This document shows positions 1 to 5,020 of a stretch of DNA of 5,020 nt, piece by piece. The position numbers were made by a program, and so were the translations under genes. This DNA is from Candidatus Omnitrophota bacterium. Lineage in GTDB: Bacteria; Omnitrophota; Gorgyraeia; 1-14-0-20-64-10. The notes under the pieces are model-generated. The model saw only the letters and a list, made by a program, of their open reading frames with translations. It was not told where the DNA came from and ran no database searches. The DNA is taken from assembly GCA_023248095.1 (NCBI GenBank), contig JAHFFF010000134.1, positions 1 through 5,020 on the forward strand. Direction: 5' to 3'. Positions within the stretch are counted from its first letter, which is position 1. The number at the start of each line of letters is the position of its first letter.

Positions 1-1
1 T

Positions 2-208
2 TCCCAACTTCAAGATCAGGTCGATCAAAAGCTTCAGATTCTGCTGGATAACCCGAGGCACCCTTCCCTTCAGGTCAAGAAGATGCAGGGGGCTCCTAAG
101 ATCTGGGAGTTACGCGTCACGCAAGGATATCGGCTGACATTCCAGAGCGAGAGCGGATACTACCTGCTGCGAAGGGTCGGAACCCACGATGTTCTTCGCC
201 ACCCATGA
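2..208 (+). CDS. RelE/ParE-superfamily toxin of a type II toxin-antitoxin system (5' end missing)
   Basis: The reading frame is open from the window edge to TGA 206-208 and gives 68 C-terminal residues. The translation has the sequence pattern of small RelE/ParE-type toxins (usually about 85-100 aa). It runs helix (DQVDQKLQILLDNPRHPSL), then a KK-x-QGAP turn, then beta strands IWELRV, GYRLTF and GYYLLRRVGTHDVL, and ends in HP. The alternating Arg/aromatic beta-strand positions and the RRVGTHD-V-L ending are what I recognise. RelE members cleave mRNA on the ribosome and ParE members poison gyrase. The fragment does not settle which applies, though the ending is closer to the RelE-like cytotoxic-repressor group. 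In such loci the antitoxin usually lies just upstream, which would be outside the window. The gene ends 111 bp before the ATP synthase operon and has no obvious functional link to it. The N-terminal residues cannot be assessed. Confidence 0.75.
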   Translation, partial: SQLQDQVDQKLQILLDNPRHPSLQVKKMQGAPKIWELRVTQGYRLTFQSESGYYLLRRVGTHDVLRHP

Positions 209-244
209 TCCCGGCGATCTCCCCTGGTTTTAAAAACGGAGTTT

Positions 245-253
245 TGGTATACT
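245..253 (+). promoter_or_regulatory. Extended -10 promoter for the atp operon
   Basis: TGGTATACT matches the extended -10 form TGnTATAAT, with hexamer TATACT at 248-253. The -35 region at 225-230 (TGGTTT) is poor, as is common when an extended -10 is present. A T/A-rich run, TTTTAAAAA, lies just upstream at 228-236. Transcription would start near 260, giving a leader of about 60 nt before the atpZ start at 320. It is the only convincing promoter seen between the toxin gene and the ATP synthase genes. This is a sequence match only. Confidence 0.55.
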
Positions 254-259
254 GACTAT

Positions 260-290
260 CCTCGGATCTGAATAAAACAGCCCACCGAGG
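260..290 (+). other. Leader hairpin 1 of the atp mRNA
   Basis: CCTCGG (260-265) pairs with CCGAGG (285-290), giving a 6-bp GC-rich stem with a 19-nt A-rich loop. It would lie at the very 5' end of the transcript predicted from the extended -10 box. It could protect the mRNA 5' end or be chance. No U-tract follows, so it is not a terminator. Confidence 0.35.
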
Positions 291-291
291 G

Positions 292-311
292 CCCCTGCGA
301 GGAAGCAGGGG
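292..311 (+). other. Leader hairpin 2, containing the probable atpZ ribosome-binding site
   Basis: CCCCTGC (292-298) pairs perfectly with GCAGGGG (305-311) around a 6-nt loop. The 3' arm includes AGGGG (307-311), the best Shine-Dalgarno candidate for the GTG at 320 (8-nt spacer). Folding would hide that site and lower initiation at the first gene of the operon. No T-run follows, so it is unlikely to be a rho-independent terminator. Confidence 0.4.
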
Positions 312-319
312 ATCGGGGG

Positions 320-619
320 GTGAGTTCGATCCTACCCCAGTCCACGTTGAAGATGAAGCCACCAGCTCAAGAGCCGCCGGAGGAGAAGACCCGATGGCTG
401 AGGTACCTGGGCATGGTGTCAATGGTTCCGATGATCCTGCTAAGCGGCCCTCTTGCAGGTTTGCTCATTGGGATGTGGTTGGACAGGCGCTTGCATCTTT
501 CACCCTGGTGCACCGCAATCGGCGTTACTCTAGGACTTCTGTCAAGTGCACGAGAGGCGTTTTTGATTATTCGCCGGATTGATCAGGAAGGCAGACATGA
601 AGGAAAAAGAACCCGCTGA
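320..619 (+). CDS. atpZ: AtpZ-like F1Fo ATP synthase accessory membrane protein
   Basis: This is a 99-residue protein of the AtpZ/'ATPase gene 1' family, small membrane proteins encoded at the start of many atp operons. Studied relatives have been proposed to help Mg2+/Ca2+ supply or assembly of the synthase together with AtpI. A hydrophilic, Pro/Glu-rich N terminus (about 1-25) is followed by two membrane segments, about residues 31-52 and 62-84. The first has closely spaced glycines (SGPLAGLLIG), and the connecting turn WLDRRLHLSPW is typical of the family. The tail is basic. I chose GTG 320 because AGGGG at 307-311 is well spaced from it. ATG 353 (residue 12) is the alternative: it would remove only unstructured residues but has no good ribosome-binding site. 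The 3' end overlaps the next gene by 23 bp. Confidence 0.8.
   Translation: MSSILPQSTLKMKPPAQEPPEEKTRWLRYLGMVSMVPMILLSGPLAGLLIGMWLDRRLHLSPWCTAIGVTLGLLSSAREAFLIIRRIDQEGRHEGKRTR
585..591 (+). promoter_or_regulatory. Ribosome-binding site fixing the start of the atpI-atpB fusion
   Basis: AGGAAGG lies 5 nt before ATG 597. It supports that ATG over the in-frame TTG at 579, which has no comparable site, and over ATG 624. The site lies inside the end of atpZ, so translation of the two genes is probably coupled. Confidence 0.7.
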
Positions 620-1901
620 TAATATGGCGCTTCTGGGTAATTGTTTAGCGACTACAGCTGTAATTGCCTGCGGAACGGCGCTCATGACTGGGGTGGTCAT
701 TGGCCAGCGTTTCGGTCTTGGCGTTGGAATGTCCGCAGCCTGGAGCCTCATTAACCTTGCGCTCCTGAGAGAATTGGTTCGTGTGGTGGCCCGATCTGGA
801 AAGTCAGCAGGTCAGAAGATCCGAGGAATCTTCTTCATTCTCCTTCTCAAATTTCCCCTCTTGTATGGTTTGGGTTACGTCATTCTTGCCAGCAGGGCGT
901 TCCCCCTGTGGAGTCTCCTGCTTGGTTTTTCTCTTTGGATTGTAAGCTTCTTGGGGTTAGCGGTTTGGCAGGTGATGACGGGTGCCGTAACGGGACTGCT
1001 CCTGAGTGGGATGATTAAGAGCGCACTAGCGGTTGAGGAACCGATCACCCATGCGTCGGAAGGCCATGGGGTCCATGCCGCGGCCCTCGATCTGCCCGAA
1101 TTGCCTAACCTCGTCACCTTGTTTAACCGCTTCTTCTATCATCGGACGATAGGGCCCCTCCTCCATCATTGGGAGACTACCGTTTTCAGTTTGGTCGTGA
1201 TACTTCTTCTCACAGGCACGGCCTGGCTGTGCACCCGACGTCTTGCACTCTTGCCGTCTAAGGCCCAAGGCGCCGCAGAGCTCCTGGCGGGAGGTTTCGA
1301 ACAATTTGTCTGCGGAATCCTTGGGCCGACAGGTCGTGATTTCACGCCGTTTTTGGGCACCCTCTTCCTCTACATCTGGATTTCGAATCTCATCGGTCTG
1401 GTGCCGCTCATGAAGTCTCCCACCACGGGTTTCCGCTCCATCCAAGGTTTCCCGATCCCCATGATTCCGATTACGACGATCCCACTCGCCGTAGCAGTAT
1501 TTTTCTACGTCCAATACACGGCAATCCGTCGCCGGGGATTGATCGGGTACATCGATCATCTTGCCGGGGAGCCACGGAACTTCTTCACCTATTTGGTTGC
1601 TCCTATCATGTTTATTCTCCATGTGCTGGGAGAGGTTCTGACGAAGCCGCTTTCCCTGTCCTTCCGTCTCTTTGGGAACATCTCCAGTGAAGATGCCGTC
1701 GTGGCTGTGCTGGTGGGCATGGGGTTCGGTTTTCTGTTGGTGGAGTTTCCAATACTTTGGCTCGCCCTGATTCTGAGCACAGTGCAGGCGGTGGTGTTTA
1801 CCTTGTTGAGTACTATTTACATCGCAACCGTCCTCCCGCACGAACACGAGGAGGAACATACAAACGAGAAAGGAGTATTAACACATGCTGGCAACCATTG
1901 A
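597..1901 (+). CDS. atpB: Fused AtpI - ATP synthase Fo subunit a
   Basis: One uninterrupted frame encodes 434 residues, against about 120-140 for AtpI and 230-300 for subunit a. Residues about 10-130 look like AtpI, with four hydrophobic segments (near 12-37, 43-60, 78-98 and 104-124) and a basic loop after the second. Residues about 165-434 are subunit a, the stator half of the proton channel. The sequence begins with LLHHWETTVFSL. It continues with FTPFLGTLFLYIWISNLIGLVP and then TKPLSLSFRLFGNI, whose Arg357 is the essential arginine (E. coli Arg210). Gln397 in STVQAVVF matches E. coli Gln252. The tail is His/Glu-rich. Between the domains is a less conserved stretch (about 130-165) including SALAVEEP. 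Internal starts ATG 975 and ATG 1011 exist, but neither has a well-spaced ribosome-binding site. The fusion could be genuine, or could reflect an indel or assembly error near 960-1010. The subunit a identity is certain. AtpI identity rests on topology and operon position. Confidence 0.88.
   Translation: MKEKEPADNMALLGNCLATTAVIACGTALMTGVVIGQRFGLGVGMSAAWSLINLALLRELVRVVARSGKSAGQKIRGIFFILLLKFPLLYGLGYVILASRAFPLWSLLLGFSLWIVSFLGLAVWQVMTGAVTGLLLSGMIKSALAVEEPITHASEGHGVHAAALDLPELPNLVTLFNRFFYHRTIGPLLHHWETTVFSLVVILLLTGTAWLCTRRLALLPSKAQGAAELLAGGFEQFVCGILGPTGRDFTPFLGTLFLYIWISNLIGLVPLMKSPTTGFRSIQGFPIPMIPITTIPLAVAVFFYVQYTAIRRRGLIGYIDHLAGEPRNFFTYLVAPIMFILHVLGEVLTKPLSLSFRLFGNISSEDAVVAVLVGMGFGFLLVEFPILWLALILSTVQAVVFTLLSTIYIATVLPHEHEEEHTNEKGVLTHAGNH
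1870..1875 (+). promoter_or_regulatory. Strong ribosome-binding site of atpE
   Basis: AAGGAG lies 9 nt before ATG 1885, inside the end of the preceding gene. It is among the best Shine-Dalgarno sequences in the window. That fits the need for many c subunits per enzyme, and it fixes the atpE start. Confidence 0.75.
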
Positions 1902-2136
1902 TTATCGAGTCGCTTTGGCAATTTGTCTGCCGATCAGTTTGGCAGGCGCAGCCGCTGCCTCTGCTTTCGCTCTAGGGCGAGCAGTTTCCAGCGCGATGGA
2001 AGCAACTGCCCGGCAGCCGGAGGCGGCGACCAAGGTTTTGGTCAATATGATGGCCGGTTGCGCCCTCATTGAGGCGTTGACGATCTACGCTCTGATCTTT
2101 GCGTTTGCTGTGCAAGGGAAGATTGTCGGCCAGTGA
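1885..2136 (+). CDS. atpE: ATP synthase Fo subunit c (proteolipid ring)
   Basis: This is an 83-residue hairpin of two membrane helices (about 8-36 and 52-78) joined by the polar loop ARQPEA (42-47), the hallmark of subunit c. About 8-17 copies form the rotor ring that carries protons past subunit a. The ion-binding carboxylate is Glu63 in CALIEALTIY, at the position of E. coli Asp61. The Na+-coordinating Gln of helix 1 is Leu30 here, and the residue after Glu63 is Ala rather than Ser, so proton coupling is expected. Helix 1 has Ala25-x-Ala27-x-Ala29-x-Gly31 where most c subunits have GxGxGxG. The preceding alternate positions Gly21 and Ala23 continue the small-residue face. The start overlaps the previous gene by 17 bp and has its own strong ribosome-binding site. 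The stop overlaps the next GTG start by four bases. Confidence 0.97.
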   Translation: MLATIDYRVALAICLPISLAGAAAASAFALGRAVSSAMEATARQPEAATKVLVNMMAGCALIEALTIYALIFAFAVQGKIVGQ

Positions 2137-2642
2137 GTTCTGAAGTCAGGCAGCTTCTTCTCGATCTTGCTGTACAGCTGACAGGATTTCTGCTGGCGTT
2201 CGGAATCCTCAAGAAGCTCTTTTGGGGTCCGGTGTTGGGGGCCCTTGACAGCCGCCGGGACAAGATTGCCTCGGAGTTTGAGGGGATCGAGAAGGCCAAG
2301 CAGGAGATGGAGAGGCTGAAGGTGGAGTACCAGGCGCACCTGACCAAGATCGAGGAGGAGGCGCGGGGGAAGATCCAGCAGGCGATCAACGACGGCCGGC
2401 GGATCGCCTCCGAGATCGAGGAGGATGCCAGGACCCACGCCCGGGAAACGCTGGAGAAGACCAAAGAGGCGGTGACGCTGGAGGTGGCCAAGGCTCGAGT
2501 CGAGCTGAAGGAACAGATCGTGGACCTGGCCATCCAGGCGACCCATAAGGTGCTGCAGCAGAATCTGGATGAGGAGACCGACCGCCGGATGATCGAGGCG
2601 TTCATCAAGGACATCAGCACCCTGGATAAAGGTAATGGTTGA
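2133..2642 (+). CDS. atpF: ATP synthase Fo subunit b (peripheral stalk)
   Basis: This protein has 169 residues, normal for subunit b (about 155-175). A single N-terminal membrane helix (about 8-30) is followed by the family turn FWGPVLGALDSRRDKI (30-45). A long charged helix rich in Glu, Lys and Arg (about 46-150) forms the dimeric coiled stalk. The final 20 or so residues would contact subunit delta. The stalk holds alpha3beta3 still against rotor torque. GTG 2133 overlaps the atpE stop (GTGA). The nearest purine run (AAGGGA, 2114-2119) is 13 nt away, so initiation probably depends on ribosomes finishing atpE. Only one b-type gene is present, implying a b2 homodimer. From about 2270 onward the coding sequence turns markedly richer in GC and in GAG/AAG codons than the genes before it. 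Confidence 0.95.
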   Translation: MSSEVRQLLLDLAVQLTGFLLAFGILKKLFWGPVLGALDSRRDKIASEFEGIEKAKQEMERLKVEYQAHLTKIEEEARGKIQQAINDGRRIASEIEEDARTHARETLEKTKEAVTLEVAKARVELKEQIVDLAIQATHKVLQQNLDEETDRRMIEAFIKDISTLDKGNG

Positions 2643-3210
2643 TCGCGCGGTCGCCCATCGGTACGCGGAGGCCTTCGTGAACGAGCTAGAAAGAGCGAGA
2701 GGGGCTTCCGATAGCCGCAGCCATACGCTGGAAGCCGGCCTGGAAGAACTCGGGGCGGTTGCCGGGGTTTATACCGGCTCCAAGGATCTGCAGAGGTTCC
2801 TCGGCTCTCCGGAGATCGGGCTGGAGGAGAAGGAGCAGCTTTTGAACCGCCTTTGGTCCGATGCCGTCTGCAGGGAGATGATGGCCCTGCTGCACCTGTT
2901 GCTGAAGTGGGATCGGATGGAGCATCTGCCCGTGATTCTGGAGCAGGCGAGGGCAGTGGCGGAAGAGCGGCAGGGGATCCTGAGGGGATACGCGATCACC
3001 GCCCATCCCATCTCCTCGGCGGAAACGGAGCTCCTCGCCCAAGCCATCGGCAAGGCGCTCAATAAGAGGGTGCTGCTCGAGCGGCAGGTGGATCGGAGTC
3101 TCATCGGAGGGATTCGGGTGGCGGTGGGGAGCAAGCTGTTGGACGGATCGGTCCGCACTCATTTAGATGAGATTCGGGAACAACTGAAAGCGGCAAAGGT
3201 GAACTCATGA
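2635..3210 (+). CDS. atpH: ATP synthase F1 subunit delta (OSCP homologue)
   Basis: This protein has 191 residues, slightly longer than the usual 175-185. The N-terminal helical domain (about 1-112) begins AVAHRYAEAFVNEL, the common delta/OSCP opening that binds the top of alpha. The C-terminal domain carries the family signature at about 152-172, including DRSLIGGIRVAVGSKLLDGS, and ends in a helix for subunit b. Delta clamps the peripheral stalk to the F1 head. The extra length sits around residues 21-32 (RGASDSRSHT), between the first two helices. ATG 2635 overlaps the atpF end by 8 bp, with a short AAAGG site just upstream. The stop shares ATGA with the atpA start. Confidence 0.95.
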   Translation: MVDRAVAHRYAEAFVNELERARGASDSRSHTLEAGLEELGAVAGVYTGSKDLQRFLGSPEIGLEEKEQLLNRLWSDAVCREMMALLHLLLKWDRMEHLPVILEQARAVAEERQGILRGYAITAHPISSAETELLAQAIGKALNKRVLLERQVDRSLIGGIRVAVGSKLLDGSVRTHLDEIREQLKAAKVNS

Positions 3211-4712
3211 GCATTCGACCGGAAGAAGTGACCTCCATCCTGCAACAGGAGCTGGAGGGGTATAAAAACAAACTCAAACTGGAAGGGATCGGCACCATCC
3301 TGCAGGTGGGGGACGGGATTGCGCGGATCTACGGCCTGGAGGATTGCATGGCCGGAGAGCTGCTGGAGTTCCCCGGCGGGGTGATGGGGCTGGCATTAAA
3401 CTTAGAGAGCAACAGCATCGGCTCGGTGATCCTGGGATCGGACCGGGGGCTGAAGGATGGGGACCAAGTGAAGCGGACCGGCAAGATCGCGCAGGTTCCC
3501 GTCGGGAAGGCGCTGGTGGGCCGCGTGGTGGATGCCCTCGGCCGGCCGCTGGACGGCAAGGGGCCAATTGTCACCGATACCTACCGGCCGATTGAAGGGA
3601 ATGCCCCCTCCGTGATCCAGCGTCAGCCGGTGAAGGAGCCGCTCATGACTGGCCTAAAGGCGATCGACGCCATGATCCCGATCGGGCGTGGGCAGCGGGA
3701 GCTGATCATCGGCGACCGACAGACTGGCAAGACCGCCATCCTGCTGGATGCCATCATCAATCAGAAGGATACCGGCGTCATCTGCATCTACGTGGCCGTC
3801 GGGCAGAAGCTCTCCAACGTGGTGGCGGTGGTGGAGATCCTCAAGAGGTATGGCGCAATGGATCACACCATCGTGGTCAGCGCCACTGCCGAGGATCCGG
3901 CCCCGCTGCAGTACCTGGCACCCTACGCCGGCTGCGCGATGGGGGAGTATTTCCTCTACAACGGCCAGCACGCCCTCGCCGTCTACGACGACCTCTCGAA
4001 GCATGCGCAGGCGTACCGCCAATTGTCGCTGCTGCTGCGCCGCCCGCCCGGGCGGGAGGCCTATCCCGGCGACGTCTTCTACCTGCACTCCCGTCTTCTC
4101 GAGCGGGCCGCCAAGCTCCGTGACGATTTGGGGGGCGGCAGCCTCACTGCTCTGCCGGTCATCGAGACACAGGCGGGGGACGTGTCGGCCTACATCCCGA
4201 CGAACGTCATCTCGATTACCGACGGGCAGATCTATCTGGAGGCCGACCTGTTCTACGCCGGCGTCCGCCCGGCCATCAACGTGGGGCTGTCAGTCTCCCG
4301 CGTGGGGGGCAACGCGCAGACCAAGGCGATGAAGCAGGTGGCGGGCCGGCTGCGGCTGAACCTGGCTCAATACCGGGAGCTGGCCGCATTCGCCCAGTTC
4401 GGCTCGGAGCTGGACAAGGCGACGCAGGCTCAGCTGACCCGCGGAGAACGGATGGTGGAGCTCCTGAAGCAGGGCCAGTATGTGCCCATGGCGCTGGCCG
4501 ATCAGGTGATCAGCGCCTACGCCGGCGTGAACGGCTACCTGGATGATCTCCCGCCCGCCCGCATCTACGCCTTCGAGAAGGAGTTCCTGGCCTTCATCGA
4601 GAAAAGCTATCCCGACATCCGGCACGAGATCCAGACGAAGAAGATCATCGACCCGTCGGTGGAGGAGAAGCTGAAGTCAGCCATCGGAAAGTTCAAGGCT
4701 CAGTTTAAGTAA
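3207..4712 (+). CDS. atpA: ATP synthase F1 subunit alpha
   Basis: A complete alpha subunit of 501 residues (usual range 500-515). The beta-barrel domain occupies about 25-95. The nucleotide domain follows with the P-loop GDRQTGKT (169-176) and the Walker B region ALAVYDD (256-262). The family signature PAINVGLSVS (355-364) runs into Arg365, the arginine finger that reaches the catalytic site on beta (E. coli alpha Arg376). The C-terminal helical domain is intact (AQYRELAAFAQF, then KQGQYVPMALADQ). Alpha alternates with beta in the alpha3beta3 head and carries the three non-catalytic ATP sites. Every key residue I checked is present. ATG 3207 overlaps the atpH stop (ATGA) and has AAAGGTGA at 3195-3202 in good position. 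GC content is high (about 72% in two 60-base blocks counted by hand). Confidence 0.99.
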   Translation: MSIRPEEVTSILQQELEGYKNKLKLEGIGTILQVGDGIARIYGLEDCMAGELLEFPGGVMGLALNLESNSIGSVILGSDRGLKDGDQVKRTGKIAQVPVGKALVGRVVDALGRPLDGKGPIVTDTYRPIEGNAPSVIQRQPVKEPLMTGLKAIDAMIPIGRGQRELIIGDRQTGKTAILLDAIINQKDTGVICIYVAVGQKLSNVVAVVEILKRYGAMDHTIVVSATAEDPAPLQYLAPYAGCAMGEYFLYNGQHALAVYDDLSKHAQAYRQLSLLLRRPPGREAYPGDVFYLHSRLLERAAKLRDDLGGGSLTALPVIETQAGDVSAYIPTNVISITDGQIYLEADLFYAGVRPAINVGLSVSRVGGNAQTKAMKQVAGRLRLNLAQYRELAAFAQFGSELDKATQAQLTRGERMVELLKQGQYVPMALADQVISAYAGVNGYLDDLPPARIYAFEKEFLAFIEKSYPDIRHEIQTKKIIDPSVEEKLKSAIGKFKAQFK

Positions 4713-4714
4713 AG

Positions 4715-5020
4715 ATGCAGAATCTAAGGGCGCTCCGGCAGAGGATCCGGTCGGTCCAAAATACGCAGAAGATCACCCGCGCTATGCAGATGGTGGCGGG
4801 GTCCAAACTGCGCCGTTCTCAAGAGGAGCTGATGGCCTTCCGGCCGTACGCCGATGCGTTGGGGGCGATCACGCAGCGTTTTCTCGTCAACCATCCGCAA
4901 ACGGAGCATCCGCTGCTGGCGTCACCGGTCATGGTGAGCTTGTCGAACCATGACCAAGCAGGCAGCCATTCGCCCTTCGACAAGCTCAGGGCGAACGTAG
5001 AAGCTCCAGCAGGTTTGATC
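4715..5020 (+). CDS. atpG: ATP synthase F1 subunit gamma, N-terminal part, with an in-frame repeat insertion (3' end missing)
   Basis: The first 102 codons of gamma, the central rotor shaft, are present, and the frame stays open to the window edge. Residues 1-60 are typical: LRALRQRIRSVQNTQKITRAMQMVAGSKLRRSQEEL is the long N-terminal helix that lies in the alpha3beta3 bore, followed by FRPYADAL. After HPLLASPV (65-72) comes MVSLSNH...SPFDKLRAN (73-94), which has no counterpart in gamma and is encoded by a palindromic repeat. VEAPAGLI then resumes at 95. Removing residues 73-94 restores the spacing of E. coli gamma between HPYLEDRDV and the strand leading to STDRGLCGG. The frame is not broken, so the gene may still be functional. 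ATG 4715 is two bases after the atpA stop and has no strong ribosome-binding site, which suggests coupling to atpA. Confidence 0.93.
   Translation, partial: MQNLRALRQRIRSVQNTQKITRAMQMVAGSKLRRSQEELMAFRPYADALGAITQRFLVNHPQTEHPLLASPVMVSLSNHDQAGSHSPFDKLRANVEAPAGLI
4927..4995. repeat. REP/BIME-like pair of inverted palindromic units inserted in atpG
   Basis: Two hairpin units face each other across a 13-nt spacer (4956-4968). Unit 1 is GGTCATGGT, then core GAGCTTGTCGA (4936-4946), then ACCATGACC, a perfect 9-bp stem. Unit 2 is TTCGCCCT, then core TCGACAAGCTC (4977-4987), then AGGGCGAA, a perfect 8-bp stem. The two cores are exact reverse complements, while the stems differ in sequence yet each is self-complementary. 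The two units can also pair with each other through 13 bp (4935-4947 with 4976-4988). This is the architecture of mobile repetitive extragenic palindromes, which in other bacteria are spread by RAYT (IS200-like) transposases. Here it is intragenic and 69 bp long, a multiple of three. No transposase is present in the window. Confidence 0.8.

Noticed and set aside
229..246. Possible rho-independent terminator after the toxin gene (AAAAC-GGA-GTTTT)
   Set aside because: The stem is only five mostly A-T pairs with no following T-run and overlaps the promoter region, so it is too weak to call.
292..311. Leader hairpin as an attenuator or terminator
   Set aside because: The stem is good, but the downstream sequence is G-rich (GATCGGGGGG) rather than T-rich. 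No alternative pairing or leader peptide was seen.
1026..1859. Long open frame of 277 codons on the minus strand opposite atpB
   Set aside because: It lies entirely antisense to a clearly conserved gene. Its translation is low-complexity and polar with no recognisable domain, and its length is explained by the codon bias of the sense gene.
1885..2136. Na+-dependent c subunit
   Set aside because: The Gln ligand of helix 1 is Leu30, and the residue after Glu63 is Ala rather than Ser, so the known Na+ coordination set is absent.
2066..2620. Overlapping antisense open frames opposite atpF
   Set aside because: They mirror the charged helical codons of subunit b (Glu/Lys read as Leu/Ser), and no ribosome-binding site or domain was recognised.
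3748..4332. 194-codon open frame on the + strand inside atpA in another frame
   Set aside because: The translation is Ser/Arg/Pro-rich, as expected from a shifted GC-rich frame, and atpA in the main frame is intact with all its motifs.
4927..4995. CRISPR repeat or transcription terminator at the window end
   Set aside because: There are only two copies, in opposite orientation with a 13-nt spacer. They lie inside an open frame with no T-tract, so a REP/BIME-type element fits better.

Overview
The window is most of a bacterial F-type (H+-translocating F1Fo) ATP synthase operon on the + strand, entered from a neighbouring toxin-antitoxin locus. Gene order is atpZ - atpI/atpB (one fused reading frame) - atpE - atpF - atpH - atpA - atpG (cut by the right edge). 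This is the usual Fo a-c-b then F1 delta-alpha-gamma order, preceded by the accessory AtpZ and AtpI proteins. beta and epsilon would be expected to follow outside the window. There is a single b-subunit gene and no b' paralogue. The sequence does not fix the taxon. A compact operon of moderate to high GC, a separate AtpZ, and a palindromic repeat whose translation reads like SLSNH...PFDKLRAN suggest an uncultivated or environmental lineage of the NC10/Methylomirabilota, Nitrospirota or deltaproteobacterial kind. That is a guess.

Layout: positions 2-208 hold the 3' part of a RelE/ParE-superfamily toxin gene. Positions 209-319 are the only substantial intergenic gap. It holds a good extended -10 promoter and two consecutive hairpins, the second of which contains the likely ribosome-binding site of atpZ. 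From 320 to the end the genes overlap or nearly touch: atpZ/atpIB by 23 bp, atpIB/atpE by 17, atpE/atpF by 4, atpF/atpH by 8, atpH/atpA by 4, and a 2-base gap between atpA and atpG. This implies one polycistronic mRNA with translational coupling. AtpZ and the AtpI part are assembly and ion-supply helpers. Subunit a and the c-ring form the proton path. b and delta form the peripheral stalk. alpha carries the non-catalytic nucleotide sites, and gamma is the rotor shaft.

The points most worth a second look are: (1) AtpI and subunit a are encoded as one uninterrupted protein of 434 residues; (2) a two-unit REP/BIME-like palindromic element sits inside atpG and keeps the frame, adding about 22 residues to gamma; (3) the first helix of the c subunit has alanines where the packing glycines usually are (AxAxAxG), and it lacks Na+ ligands; (4) the structured operon leader. 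Nothing else in the window looks like a separate undescribed system.
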